NCBI RefSeq assembly: GCF_003576645.1
Contig: NC_044920.1
Location: forward strand, 16,903,980-16,967,979
DNA length: 64,000 nucleotides
Reading direction: 5' to 3'
Origin: Ipomoea triloba
Taxonomy: Eukaryota; Streptophyta; Magnoliopsida; Solanales; Convolvulaceae
Translations under genes and position numbers: made by a program
The notes under the pieces: generated by a model
Database searches by the model: none
What the model was told of the DNA's origin: nothing
Seen by the model: only the letters and a program-made list of their open reading frames with translations
In this document: in pieces, positions 33,407 to 45,704 of the stretch
Position numbering within the stretch: the first letter of the stretch is position 1
Layout: the number at the start of each line of letters is the position of its first letter

Positions 33407-34797
33407 TGTTACGAACTCCGAACTCTTAGATTTTGATGATACTAATATTCATAGATTAGGTCCCCAATTTTTTCCCCATCTTTGGTAATTTAGAATAGGC
33501 TAAAGTTCATGACCGAAGTGATGTAATAGTAGAAGTCTAGTGCTACATAGTTCTACTCGTTATCAAGGCCGAACAGATGAAGCACGTGACATTGAAGATG
33601 GAAGATCTGAAGGCCGAAGAGATGGCAAAGAGAAGACCAAGAGGATGCCAAGGCCGAATCATAGAAGGGCTCGCCTCTTGATGAATGAGAATGCCGAATG
33701 GTTAAGATAAATCATTCGAGGAGATGGTGGGGGAATGATAAAGTCAATCATTCTTATGAGCATTTAAGGCACGGGCTATTAATCACTTGTGGGACGGGAC
33801 AACATTCTCTGGGCGCCTCTTTGTCCGAAAGCTTAAAGATGTGAGTGAACAACCTTGGACAAATATGTCCTAGGAACCAATCCCAAAGTGCATTTAATGT
33901 CATGTCTTTTAGTGTAAGACAAAAAGACAAATTGTCTGTACACTTTATTGGACAAATGGCTAAAAAATACTGACACTCACATGGCTACACTTTATTGGAC
34001 AAATGGCTAAAAAATACTGACACTCACATGGCTCATATACCTGGCGGTTATTACACACTAAACAAAGAAGGATTTTGAATTTTTGTCTCTCCCTCCAACA
34101 GACACAAAAATTCACCCGTATAAATACCCACACCCTCACTCAGTTGGGTTTGCTGATCTTCAAGTGAAATTGCAACCTTTATGCTCAAAAACTCTAAAGC
34201 AATCTAGTGTGTCAAAATCCAAAAAGCTCAAAAGTTCTATCTAGTTTTCAAGAAATCTTGTGCAGCTCAAAGGGTTCATTCAAGAACATCAAGGTCAAGA
34301 TTTCAAGTTGGAGAAAACAAGTTTAAATCATCAACAACACTCTCTACTTGGTGAAGAAGTAGAAAGAGGCGGAGTAAACTCAAAGAAGTTGAAAAACCTA
34401 AGGACGTGATTGCCTAGCTTGGTGATCAAGGGAGCACGAAGAGAAAATATTGTACTAAGAAAGGAGACATTAGTGTAATCCTTCACACGTTGTGAAGAAG
34501 AGTGGAGTAGGCTTTGTTAACAGCCGAACCACTATAAAAATCTCTCTCTCTTTTATTTATGCACTCTATTATTTGCCGCACTGCATATTACCAAATCCAA
34601 CATAACGTATTTCTTATCCATTATCAAAATCGTGCAAAGTTAAAATTAAAATTTGAGTAACATTTGTTTCCGTTGCAAAACGCTTTGATCAAGTAATATT
34701 TCGAAAGAATATTTACTTGCATAGAAATTTTCAAAAACCCTAGTGAGTCTATCCCCCTCCCCCTCTAGATTCACTTTGCTCCTCATCGGGACCAACA
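33407..34797. mobile_element. Solo LTR, copia type, 1.39 kb
   Basis: Starts tgttacgaactccgaactc and ends tcatcgggaccaaca, with TG...CA limits. The 5-bp flanks atctc (33402-33406) and atttc (34798-34802) differ by one transition, as expected of an old insertion. It contains TATA-like ctataaaaatc near 34531 and a perfect 47-bp tandem duplication at 33940-34033. No internal region is present, so it is a solo LTR produced by recombination. Confidence 0.75.
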
Positions 34798-34894
34798 ATT
34801 TCTATCTTTGGTTATCTCATAAGTAGACCATTTTCCTTAGTTTCTTTTGTTTTCCAAGTTTAGCATTATAAATAGAGGGTAGATGTGAAGGTCT
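34798..34894 (-). pseudogene. MULE transposase, segment between two LTR insertions
   Basis: Read on the minus strand it gives RPSHLPSIYNAKLGKQKKLRK, which fits the 'P....RPGRPKKLRRK' linker before the zinc knuckle of MULE transposases. It connects in order with 41331-42140 on one side (ggtct duplication shared) and 33294-33406 on the other. Confidence 0.65.
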
Positions 34895-36095
34895 TGTTAG
34901 GAAATAATACTACAAAAATAATATTTCCAGGAAAATAACAGGCACAAGAAAAAGAAAGGATTTTCTTTAAGGAGGTAAGCTTGAGTCGTGTACTCACTAC
35001 GCTATCCTTAAAACCTTATTTGCTACCTCCCAAGGTGCTAGGAGCGTTGTAGCCTATGTTTCCCAAGATAAAACAAGCTACGGCTTCATGTTTGAGCACT
35101 CAAACAATGAAACCCGACGATCAAGAACAAGGCTTTCATCAGAGTTGGCTAGAAAGGAGTAGACATAGAGTTTTCGAGAGAAAAGATATAATTTCGTTGT
35201 GTTGTGTGTAAATCTGATGCTTCTACTATCAACTTATATAAGAGTTGAAGGATTAAATAGTATTTGATCATGACATTAATCTGATAATAAAAACATACTT
35301 ATAACCACTGTAATAGCAGACCACTACATGAGAATTGATTCAGAAAATTAAAATTAGAATTAATTCGAAATTAATTGCGTAACAGATGAATCAAGACTCT
35401 GAATGGTCACTACCCGAATCGTACACGAGACGAGACGAGACAATCAACAAGGAGTTAAACTCGAGTTGATCAAATTACACGAGTGGACTACCATTCGACC
35501 AACCTGAGTTGATCGAATGGTATTACGAGCCGATGACCGATCAATGACTGTACCAGAATGCGAGGCGACGAAGCATCAACGTATCAAGAATGGCCGAACT
35601 ATTACCGCGAGTTGAAGGTCGAGTTGATAGCATTCTCAGGTAATCATTAGTGGCTCTGTGTTGGAAAAATGTTACGAAAATTTGGCATAACTCAGCCCGC
35701 AGGTGCCTATGCATATAAGTCAAGCCTTTTCAGGCTCATAGGATTTGATTTGCACCCCCATGCATGTGAGAGAAAGCCTTTATGCTATACAATTTAATAA
35801 ACCTTAAAAAGACTCTTGTATAAATAGTGGTGCAAACCCACTTCCCAAAACAATGTGGGACAAAAGCTTACTTTAAAGCTTTTCCCTCCATTTTCCCAAC
35901 TCAAATGGGTTAACTTTGAGAACCAATTTCTCATTCACCCATTATCCATTTTGTGCGTACAATATATCAATCTCTTCGTCTAACTATGAAGAACCCAAAT
36001 CCACTTTGACTCTAACCAAACCGGAAGTGGACCCCACATATATTTGTATATTAAAATAGCCACTAAAAATGTCATTCTATGCTATTTTTTCAACA
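34895..36095 (-). repeat. 3' LTR of the copia element (1201 bp)
   Basis: Plus-strand limits are tgttaggaaataatac and gctattttttcaaca. It matches the other LTR at both ends, but holds about 540 bp more in the middle (about 34985-35520), including a stretch of 'gagacgagacgagac' and 'gagttgatcgaatgg' sequence. Confidence 0.9.
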
Positions 36096-36643
36096 ATCTC
36101 CCACATGAATGAAAATTGATTTTCGGGGTTATTTTGAAATTGGAAACAACTGTGTTCAACAGTCGATCCCTGCATGGGATAGGTAGGTGTTACCCTTTGA
36201 ACCTTCCCTCGTGAAGATATATTTACTCTACTGGCTGTACAGTAGAACACGATGCCTTTGAACCGACTGCGGTTTGTGTAGACGATGACATATCTCACAC
36301 AGGAACCTCCCAACCTTGTTTTGTTCTCATGCGTGTGCCCATTTTGGTCGTGGGTCCCTGTTCCTTGTTCTGCAAGAGTTTCTAAAGAATTGAGCCCATT
36401 CAATTCTCCTTTGAAGTGACCCTTACTTCTCTCTCACATAGGTGATTCTTTCTCGAGTATCCCGCATACTCACACATGTCAACCGACATTTTGAATCATT
36501 AAAGCATCAACCGTGCTAACCTCGTGCAGGAGCCACTATTCTAACGAGGAGTGGTAGAGAGTCTGAGACCCCCATAGTGACACGCTTCGTTCCATAATTT
36601 AGTTGTCCCACTGAACCTAGGTGCCAACTAGGTTGGGTATCCA

Positions 36644-38321
36644 CTATAGAACATATATCAAGGGCTTTAGACCCATTCCTCGTGTTAACTTCTCGGTCAA
36701 CTCTCTACTTAACCCTTTGGTTAACGGATCCAGTATGTTGTCTTTTGACTTTACGTAGTCAACCGAGACAACACCAGTTGAGAGAAGTTGTCTAATGGTA
36801 TTATGTCTACGACGTATATGTCTAGACATACCATTATACATATGACTTTGTACTCTCCCAAGTGTGGCTTGAATATCACAATGCACACATATTGGAGGTA
36901 CATGTCTTTCCCGATTAGGAATATCCTCAAGAAAATGGCGTAGCCATTCAGCCTCTTCACAACATTTGTCCAAGGCTATCAGATCAGATTCCATCGTGGA
37001 TCTTGCTATCACGGTTTGCTTGGAAGATTACCATGCAACGGCTACACCGGCTAGTGTAAATACATAGCCACTCATGGCTCAGAGTCCTTAATATCAGATA
37101 TCCAATTAGCGTTGTTATACCCTTCAAGTACAACATGATATCTAGTATAGTGCAATCCATAGTTATGAGTATCCCTTAGGTATCTCATAACCCTTACAAT
37201 TGCCTTCCAGTGCATACCACCGGGGCTACTCGTATATCTACTGAGTTTACTAACCGCAAAGGCAATATCTGGCCTAGTATAGCTCATTAGATACATTAAA
37301 CTACCAATAATTCGAGCGTATTTCACTTGAGAAATACACTTTCCGTGATTCTTTGATAGTAAAACGTTTGTATCAAATGGTGTCCTAGCCACTTGATTAT
37401 CATCCTTTTTGAATTTTGCAAGGATTTTATCAATATAATGAGATTGGCTCAACATGAGACCATCTGGTCTTCTAATGATTTTAATCCCGATGATTAAATC
37501 AACCAAACCCATATCCTTCATGTCAAATCTTACAGTTAACATGTTTTTGGTAGACTTGATCATTCGATCATTACTACCAATGATGAGTGTATCATAGTAT
37601 AAACAGAGAATGACATACCCATCTATCGTTTCCTTAACGTAGACACACCTGTCACTCTCGTTTATTTTAAACCCATTGGTTAACATCGCATGGTTAAACT
37701 TCTCATGCCACTGCTTAGGCACTTGCTTTAACCTATATAACAGTTTAACCAACTTACAGACTTTCTTTTCATGGCTCGGAACAATGAGCCCTTCGTGTTG
37801 TTCCATATAGATTTATTCATCTAACTTGCCATTCAAGAAAGCTGTTTTCACATTCATTTGATGAACTTCAAAATTTCGCAACGAGTCTATAGAAAGTATC
37901 ATCTGAATGGAGTTTATTCTCATCACGGGAGAATACATGTCGAAGTAATCAAGGCCGTTGCGTTTCCTGTAACCCTTATTTACAAGCCTAGCCTTATACT
38001 TCTCGATGGAACCATCCGGTTTCATCTTCCTTTTAAAGACCACTTGGATCCTAAGGGTTTACTACCCGGAGGAAGATCAACAAGTTCCCAAGTGTGATTC
38101 TGTAGAATAGAATCCACTTTACTTTTAATAGCTTCTTTCCACATTGGTCCTTCTGTAAAAGTCATAGCTTCCACATATGTCCGAGGATCATTTTCTATCA
38201 AATAAGATAGAAAATCCAGTTCATTTTCTATCATTATCCATAGCTTCGTCAAACGTCCGTTTTGACATACTCGGTCCCTCACTAGTCTTACAAGGAAATA
38301 CATTTTCAAAGATAGATGCAT
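36644..38321 (-). pseudogene. Copia reverse transcriptase and RNase H, decayed
   Basis: On the minus strand the RT region gives VFKRKMKPDGSIEKYKARLV, FLNGKLDE, and [21 protein letters not shown]; RNase H gives STMESDLIALDKCCEEAEWL and ends VDYVKSKDNILDPLTKGLSR. A stop splits RT near 37810, a frameshift lies near 38040 and another gap lies near 37015-37070. The catalytic YVDD box reads YYDT (about 37590), so one catalytic aspartate is lost. The element cannot make an active RT as it stands. Confidence 0.9.
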
Positions 38322-39468
38322 TCCTTGATTCTATTATCGTGTTCTTATGTATGCCCGAATCATGAGACTCGTGTACTAAGAACCGATAAGTACTACTGTT
38401 ATGTGTATAACCAATAAAGATACAATCCACTGTCTTTAGACCTATCTTTATTTTCTTAGGTATTGACACCAAAACTTTGGCAAGACATCCCCACACTTTG
38501 AGGTATTGGTAGGAAGGCTTCCTACCTTTCCACAACTCATAAGGAGTCTTATTGAGCTTCTTGCGGGGTACCTTGTTTAAAAGGTAATTACTTGTCAAAA
38601 TCGCCTCACCCCACATATTTTGAGGTAGGCCCGAACTTATAAGCATCACATTCATCATCTCTTTCAATGTACGATTCTTTCATTTGGCAACACCGTTCGA
38701 TTGAGGTGCGTAAGGTGCCGTATGCTCGTGTATGATACCTATACTTGCACAGAAGTCACCAATTGGTGCTTCGTACTCACCACCTCTATCGCTTATAACC
38801 TTTTTAATCTTTCGATTAAGTTGGTTTTCCACTTCATTCTTATAAAGAACGAATTTTTCCATGACTTCATCTTTGCTTTTCAGCAAATACACGTAGCAAT
38901 ATCATGTGCAATCATCGATAAACGTCATAAAATATTTATTACTACCTCTCGTTTGTATCGATCTAAAATTGCACAAATCACTATGAATTAATTCAAGTGG
39001 TTTAGTTTGTCTTTCAACCGATTTGAAAGGTGCTTTAGTTAGTTTTGCCTCAACACATATTTCACATTTATTATTTATGTTAATTTGAAAAGTAGGAATA
39101 TGGTTCATGCTAATTAATCTACGCATAGAATTAAAATTAACATGACCTAGTCTACCATGCCACAAACTGGAAGGCTCAAGCAAGTAAACAGAAGTAACGT
39201 TGCTTTTATTCATGATAATAGGCATTACACTAAGCTTAAAAAGTCCATCAGTTACATAACCTTTGCCTACAAACATTCCTAACTTTGACAAAATAACTTT
39301 GTCTGACTCGAAGACCATCTTGAAGCCATGCTTGTTCAGCAATGAGCTAGACACCAGATTCTTCCTTAGCTCCGGAACATACATCAAGTTCTTCAACGTC
39401 AGTTCCTTCCCGGAAGTTATCTTCAGTTTGCCCACGCCCTCCACGGTGGACTGAGTAGAGTTTCCCAT
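38221..39468 (-). pseudogene. Copia integrase region, decayed
   Basis: The GAG-pre-integrase part has SSLWHGRLGHVNFNSMRRL and CEICVEAKLTKAPF, the zinc-binding HHCC motif of integrase. It is followed by the catalytic core with ELIHSDLC and VISDRGGEYEAP, and by the C-terminal region (TPYELWKGRKPSYQYLKVWG). Stops occur near 38900 and 38680, so at least three pieces are needed. Confidence 0.88.
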
Positions 39469-40598
39469 TCAGACCTTTTTGCCCCCAACGGTCTCAAAGG
39501 TGCTGAATATCTCCCGATTGCAACACAAATGCCTTGTTGCACCGGTGTCGATGAACCACTCACGCGGGTTGGAGCCCATGAGGTTTACCTCCGTCACCAT
39601 AGCCGAAAGGCTATTCTTGGCCACTTTCTGGCTCACATCTCCAACAACGTTGGCTTCAGAACTCTTGTTCTTCTTCCTTGGAGCCTTACATTCAGACGCC
39701 TTGTGGCCAGGCTTGCCACAATTGTAGCACTTACCGTGGAACTTACCCTTGGTAACGCCACCTTTTAGACCTAGCTTCTGCTTGTCCTTCTTAGCCTTTT
39801 TGGAGTTTTGACCGTGCTCCACCACGTTGGCCTTAGCACCACCAATGACAGGACCTTTCCCGTCAATCTTCCTGTTCCCCTCCTTAATTCTGAGTCGCTG
39901 GATCAGGACCTCCAGGCTCATCTCCTTTCGCTTGTGCTTAAGGTAGTTCTTGAAATCCTTCCAACCTGGAGGCAACAAGTGGATCATAGATGCCACAAGG
40001 AAGGATACAGTTATCTCCATGCCCTCGTCACGAATCTCATCAAATATTAATTGCAAATTTTCAACCTGACTTAGCACGATCTTAGAATAAACATTTTAAA
40101 GTAAAGGAATCAGCCAATAACAAATTTCTTTGCGCCGGCATCCTCACATTTATACTTATGATTCAAGGGTTCCCATAGTGCTCTCGCTATGCCAATCTTA
40201 CGATATACATCGTAAAGAGCATTACACAACCCATTCAGAATGTAGTTGCGGCAAAGGAAGTTCGAATCCTTCCAAAACTCAACAGCCATCACGGATTGTG
40301 GATTATGTTCCTTCAACTCAAGAACCCTCTCGGTCAAGAACCGTGCCAAGCCGAGAGTTGCCAAGTAGAACAACATCTTTTGCTGCCACCTCTTGAAGTT
40401 CAAACCAGTGAACTTCTCCGGCCTTTCGGCCGAACCACTCGGTACCATAGGTACCCGCATCGTAGGGATATACCCCTCAATGCTCACACCGTCCTGTGAA
40501 CCAACATTCACCGATGCCTGGGAATGTTCAACATTGTTGCCGTTCCCACCACTGTTGTTCTCAATAACAACATTCTCCTCCCGATTGTGAACTAGCAA
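39469..40598 (-). pseudogene. Copia gag and protease, frameshifted
   Basis: Gag begins MLVHNREENVV at 40598 and has RPEKFTGLNFKRWQQKMLFY typical of copia capsids. A frame change or gap lies near 40080-40110. The second part has the nucleocapsid zinc knuckle CYNCGKPGHKASEC and the protease active site WFIDTGATRH. A stop at about 39469 (GKKV stop MGNSTQS), where tryptophan is expected, divides it from the integrase. Confidence 0.9.
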
Positions 40599-40670
40599 TT
40601 CGAGGTTCTATATTTTTTGAGGAAATTAGAGACAAAAATAGAAAGGAATAAACGAATATGATTTTAAGCT

Positions 40671-41325
40671 TGTTAGGAAATAATACTACGAAAATAATAT
40701 TTTCGGAAAAATAACAAGCACAAGAAAAAGAAAGGATTTTCTGGAAGGAGGTAAGCTTGAGTCGAATTCGACCGAGACGAGATAACAAGAAGGCCGAATT
40801 CGACCATTCGACCAACCCAAGTTGATCGAATGGTACCACGAGCCGAAGGCCGAATCAGTGACTGTACCAGAATGCTCGTTAGTGGCTCTGTGTTGGAAAA
40901 ATGTTACGAAAATTTGGCATAACTCAGCCCGCAAGGCCAACTAATTTTTTGAATGACATCCATGCCCATAAGTGCCGAGGCACACCCCCTGCGCACGAGA
41001 GAGAGCCGTTATGCTATACAATTCAATAAGCCTTAGAAAAACTCCTGTATAAATAGTGGTATACACCTACTTCCCAAACGAATGTGGGACAAAAGCTTAC
41101 TTTAAAGCTTTTCCCTCCATTTTTTCAACTCAAATGGGTCAACTTTGAGAACCAATTTCTCATTCACCCATTATCCGTTTTGTGCGTACAATATATCAAT
41201 CTCTTCGTCTAACTACGAAGAACCCGAATCCACATTGACCCGACCTAAATCAGAAGTGGACCCCACATATATTTGTATCTTAAAATAGCCACTAAAAATG
41301 TCATTTTATGCTATTTTTTCCAACA
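40671..41325 (-). repeat. 5' LTR of the copia element (655 bp)
   Basis: Limits tgttaggaaataatac and gctattttttccaaca. It is about 545 bp shorter than its partner because the middle is missing; the outer parts match closely. Confidence 0.9.
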
Positions 41326-41330
41326 GGTCT

Positions 41331-42140
41331 ATCAACAATGGGCCATTCACTTGACCTATCATAAGATGAATTAATCCTTCATATATATGTAAATACCTTG
41401 CTTTTGTATAACAAGGATTGAAATAGGCATACATAGAACCTTTCCCATGCCTAATCCAAATGGCATATATAGCATGTTTTCATGGTAATCAAGTTAAATC
41501 CTATCTTCTACAAGTACATGATTTGTTTTCTAAATTGATAGACGATTGGTCTCCATAAAAACATTGTAATTCAAACTCATGTTGACCACACTAAAATCCT
41601 CTATAACTGGCAAATTGCTTCTCATTCACCTACAACTTCTTTGGCACTCTAGGACAGATTTTAGAACTCAGTTCCTTAGCTTTCTCATATGAATCATAAA
41701 ACCTAGTCATCAATATATGCCTCATGGCTTCTAGGCAAGCAATTATGGGGTTTTCTCTAGCTCCCATGATAATTGAATTGAAACACTCACAAACATTGTT
41801 TACAAGCATGCATGTTAGATTGTGGAGTGCATGAGAATTGAGATCTTGACCATTCTCTTAGGTGCTTGCCATTTAACCACTCCTATAACTTGACATCGAA
41901 ATCCTTTAACTCTCTTAAAGCTGTTGTGAAAGTAGATACAATACATGCATGACCTATCACAATTCCACATAGCATCTTTAATTGCCTTTCCTTTAAATCC
42001 AAAAACTTTCATATTCTCATGTAGATGTCGTACACAAAATTTATGCTAAGATCTAGGTAGGGTATCTTCAAAAGCTAGTAATAGGCCCCTTCTGTTTGTA
42101 AACAACCTTACATGTTTCACATAAAACGATTTTATAAAAA
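41331..42140 (-). pseudogene. MULE transposase, MuDR-type central part
   Basis: Minus-strand frames give FCVRHLHENMKVFGFKGKAI then KDAMWNC, NNVCECFNSIIMGARENPII, and near the left end a SWIM-like stretch, all in the order of MULE transposases. Frameshifts occur near 41830 and several stops are present. The first catalytic part upstream of about 42140 is missing. It continues leftward across the copia element at 34798-34894 and across the solo LTR at 33294-33406. It is in no visible TIR element, so the parent element's ends are unknown. Confidence 0.8.
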
Positions 42141-43667
42141 ACTTATTCAACTATCTTTCATGGTGGACAAAATGAAATTTGAATGCATTCTCCTCAAAAA
42201 AAAAAAAAAAAAAAAACAGTCGACAAAGAGGAAACAACCCTTAAATTTGGATTTGTAACGGTTTTTTTTTTTAAATAATTTTTAAGATGACTTTCCAATA
42301 TGAATTTGGTTTTATCCATGTTAGATATAGAAAATTTTTATTTCAATGCCACATCATCATTACTTGTAAAGGATATTGGGTAATTGAAGGAGTATTAGGG
42401 TGAATTTGTTGTTTCAAAAGATTGGCAATAGATGTAATTAAGCTTATGCGTTCTCAAGCACAAAGTACTATCAATTTCATGGAAATTTAGCCTAACAAAG
42501 ATGCGTTATGACAAGTAACAAAGTAAAACAAGAAAGATTAAGATGAATAACAAGAATATAAAAAGTAGGGGAGAATAGGAAATTGGATTAGGTCAAGGTA
42601 ATGTGACCAAACCAGATCAAGAGTGAGAATCAATTGACTTGACAACAAATACCATTTAATCGAGAGAAAGCCTTTCTCAAGGTCATTTTACACTCTTAGA
42701 ACACACAAGGACATTCTCATAACCTATAAATGTTTAAGAGACATTTAATAAAACACATTGGTCTTGATATCCCATACTCCCCTTTTCTCAAAGGTGAAGT
42801 GTGATTAGTCAACCCCATGAGCTTGATTAGGTAATAATCCCTCCTACTTGAGACTCTTTCATGTTGATTAACATCATCAAAGTTAAATCCCGTCACCCCT
42901 AATTAACCAATTCAAAGTCACATCCCCATGAACCAAATATATATTCATATCTCCCTCCTAAGTAGACTACTCACATATTATCATAATAGAAATAGGTTTG
43001 ATTAAAGATCAAATTAAAGGAGGAATTCATAATAATCACAAAGCAATAGATCGAAGTAAAAAACTAATAAGCAAAATTGCAATGAAATGAAATTGGAATG
43101 GACTTATCTATTTGAAGATGAAATTGCAAATCAAAATCTTCAATCCTTGCTCCAAAGTAGAAATGAAACTTGAATCTAACTAATGCTTGTATTGAACCTT
43201 GAAATTGAAAGGAGAAATAAAGTAAATTTTCTATCTAGGGTTCTAAGAATGGAGAATGAAACTAATGTCTGATCCCCCCCCTCCCCCCCCCCTCCAAATG
43301 AAAAAAAAAACTTTTTCAAATTATACTCTCGCATTTATCGTATCACGAGGCCTCTCATGCAGTGATAGATCTCCTGATAGCTTTGACATCCTCTCTGAAG
43401 TTTCTTCCATATTCTGTGCAGCAGTTCTGGTTTCTATTCCATTTTCACCTTGTAAACATTTGAATTAGACTTTTTTTTTTTCAAATTATACTTTTTCTTT
43501 TCACTTTCTTGACCTCTCACTATTCGAACACATCCAATTGAACTCCAAACTTTAATAGAAGGACTAAGCTAATACATCTATAGGCATAGTAAATTTTTTA
43601 TGTCTCATTGTAATAGTTCAAGTGGTTTCTTAGTCAACATTTAGTCTTGTTTTCAATGATTTGTGGT
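42141..43667. other. Intergenic or old retroelement DNA, no gene
   Basis: An A-run lies at 42198-42218 and a C-rich run at 43270-43295. The 42420-43250 stretch is evenly A-rich with phrases such as 'catcatcaaagttaaatccc' and 'aagaatggagaatgaaac', a texture typical of the noncoding 3' region of gypsy elements, but no ends were found. Short open frames are not supported. Confidence 0.4.
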
Positions 43668-44289
43668 TAGGGGTGTTAGCAAATAGAGCATCCGATAAAC
43701 TACTTGTGTTCGTGTTCGGTAAATGTTTGTTTATGTTTGTTTATTAAGGTAAACGAACATTAACAAACAAAATTTAGAGCTTCGTTAATAAACGAACAAA
43801 GTCTGAATACTTGTAAGCTCGTTTGCTAAGAGGTTTTGAATAAGCTCGTTTGTGTTCGTTTTATAATGTTCGCGAACAAGCTCGTTTAGTGTTCGTTTAA
43901 TAATGTTTGCGAGCATGTTCACAAACACACACACACACACACACACACATAACTATAGTTGTGTTACTTGTTTGGTTATTGTTCGTGAACATAGATTATT
44001 TCTTGTTCACAAACGAATTGTGATCATGAACATGTGCATATATTTGATTATTAAGCCTTCACAAACGTGAACGAACATGTTCGCAAATGTCCGTGAACAT
44101 GTTAGTTAACGTTAACGAACACGTTCGTGAACGTGTTCGCAAACGTTAACAGACACTAATGAACACTTAACAAACGAACACGAACAGAATTTACAAAACC
44201 TTAACAAATGAACACGAACACTCCAAAAACCTTAATAAACAAACACAAACAATCTCTATTCGTTTATGTTCGATTCGTTAACCGCCCTA
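43668..44289. mobile_element. Non-autonomous hAT element (MITE), 622 bp
   Basis: Ends taggggtgttagcaaa (43668) and tagggcggttaacgaa (reverse complement from 44289) fit hAT termini. The exact 8-bp duplication tttgtggt lies at 43660-43667 and 44290-44297. The interior is packed with gttcg / cgaac motifs (gttcgtgaac, gttcgcgaac) in both orientations and holds a short CA repeat at 43922-43948. Confidence 0.9.
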
Positions 44290-44662
44290 TTTGTGGTGGT
44301 GAAGACCTGCCGAGGGAAAGCTGGATTATTTTTAAAAAAGAAGATTATATATTTTTCATGGTTTATTAAAAAAAAGTTTTCTGTTTTTAATATTCGAGAA
44401 GAGATGACTTATTGAAAGAAAGACAAATGCACTTATATGTCATAATTGCAAAATCTTGATCTAAGATCTGATCTTGTGGGAAAATAGTCCAACTGTTTTT
44501 ATCTTGCTTTACTTCTCTCCCATCCTAAATGGAAAACGGCCGATGGGGATTATAGATCTTTAATTTGTTTTCTAAAAATAGTTTAACACTAATATAGTAA
44601 TTTAGACGACAACACAAGGCTAAAATCATACTACGTATAAATTAGTTTACAGGGGAAACTAA

Positions 44663-44963
44663 GGGTGCGTTTGGTTCGCACATGGGAATCGGAATCGGAA
44701 TGGGTATCAAATACTTGGTAATGGTAATGGGTTTTGGTGAAAGTATTTAACATGTTTGGTAATTAGGTGGAATGGGAATGATTATTAATAGTTGAGGAAG
44801 AAAGGAGGAAGGGAGATGAAACCCTTATTTAATAAGGGTATGGGTTTTGTCATTAATGGGGTATTCCAAACCCATAGTAGCATTCACAAAACCTATCAAC
44901 CAAACACAAACAATCACTTTCATACCCATTCCTTATGCCTAAACCCTCCAACCAAACACACCC
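44663..44963. mobile_element. Tourist-like MITE (PIF/Harbinger), 301 bp
   Basis: Ends gggtgcgtttggttcg and gggtgtgtttggttgg (reverse complement) with the 3-bp duplication taa at 44660-44662 and 44964-44966. The arms continue as partly complementary sequence (gggtatc.., ..catacccattcc). The termini resemble those of the large Harbinger element at 4412, so they could be related. Confidence 0.88.
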
Positions 44964-45017
44964 TAAAACTAACTTTATCCGTTTAAACTTTCTCACCTAA
45001 AAAAAAATTGTACAATC

Positions 45018-45200
45018 ATATCATCATATTTACAATTTATTTAATATTTTCTTTACATCTCTTCTATTTCAAATCATCTTCAAAATATAATATAATATAA
45101 TATATATAATATATCATCATATTTACAATTTATTTAATATTTTCTTTATATCTCTTCTATTTCAAGTCACCTCCAAAATATAATACAATATAATATAATA
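45018..45200. repeat. Two-copy tandem repeat
   Basis: A unit of about 97 bp ('atcatcatatttacaattta...cttctatttcaa.tca') is present twice in direct orientation at about 45018-45114 and 45114-45200, with few differences. Confidence 0.75.
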
Positions 45201-45296
45201 ACATTTTATTTAATTAAAAAGTCAAATAAAAACATTCATGAGCTACAAAAGCCAAGAGTCAACTATGGACAATTTAGACTTGTTTACGTCCTTGTG

Positions 45297-45390
45297 ATTA
45301 ATCGGTTAAGATCACAAAGCGGGGTTTACCTGGTGGACACCTTAGGATACGATAGTGATTGCAAGTTTTCCTCGTGACCATAAAGAAGCT
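45297..45390 (+). mobile_element. SINE fragment, same family as 11427-11646
   Basis: The stretch 'cggttaagatcacaaagcgg' followed by 'tttacctggtggacacc' matches the 3' half of the SINE at 11427 read on its own strand. The head with the pol III boxes is missing or diverged. Confidence 0.5.
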
Positions 45391-45656
45391 TTTAGTAAAT
45401 TTTCATGGATACATCCATTCTTTAGATCATTTGAATGGTTCACTTGTAATCATTCATATAATGTGGACAAAATTTCACACAGACTTTACAGAATAGAATA
45501 ATATTGTTGTTCTATAGCAAATTATAGAATAATCTCATTCGATTATAATGTTATTGTGTATAATTGACTTATAAAGTTATAATAATTTTTACTTTGATTT
45601 GGATTCTGCCTACATGTGTAATTGTATATCACACATTGATTATGACAACAATAAAT

Positions 45657-45660
<4 letters not shown>

Positions 45661-45699
<39 letters not shown>
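45661..45699. repeat. (TA)n microsatellite
   Basis: About 19 uninterrupted TA units. Confidence 0.95.
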
Positions 45700-45701
<2 letters not shown>

Positions 45702-45704
45702 AAT

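Larger units (their letters stand above)
34895..41325 (-). mobile_element. Ty1/copia LTR retrotransposon, 6.4 kb
   Basis: Two LTRs with TG...CA limits flank a gag-pol region on the minus strand. The exact 5-bp duplication ggtct is at 34890-34894 and 41326-41330. A polypurine tract (catgtgggagat on the minus strand, 36096-36107) lies next to the 3' LTR. No match to the usual initiator-methionine primer site (tggtatcagagc) follows the 5' LTR. The element sits in the C-terminal part of a MULE transposase pseudogene. Confidence 0.93.

Noticed and set aside
43256..43468. Short frame after a C-rich run
   Set aside because: Low-complexity start (Pro run) and no recognisable domain.
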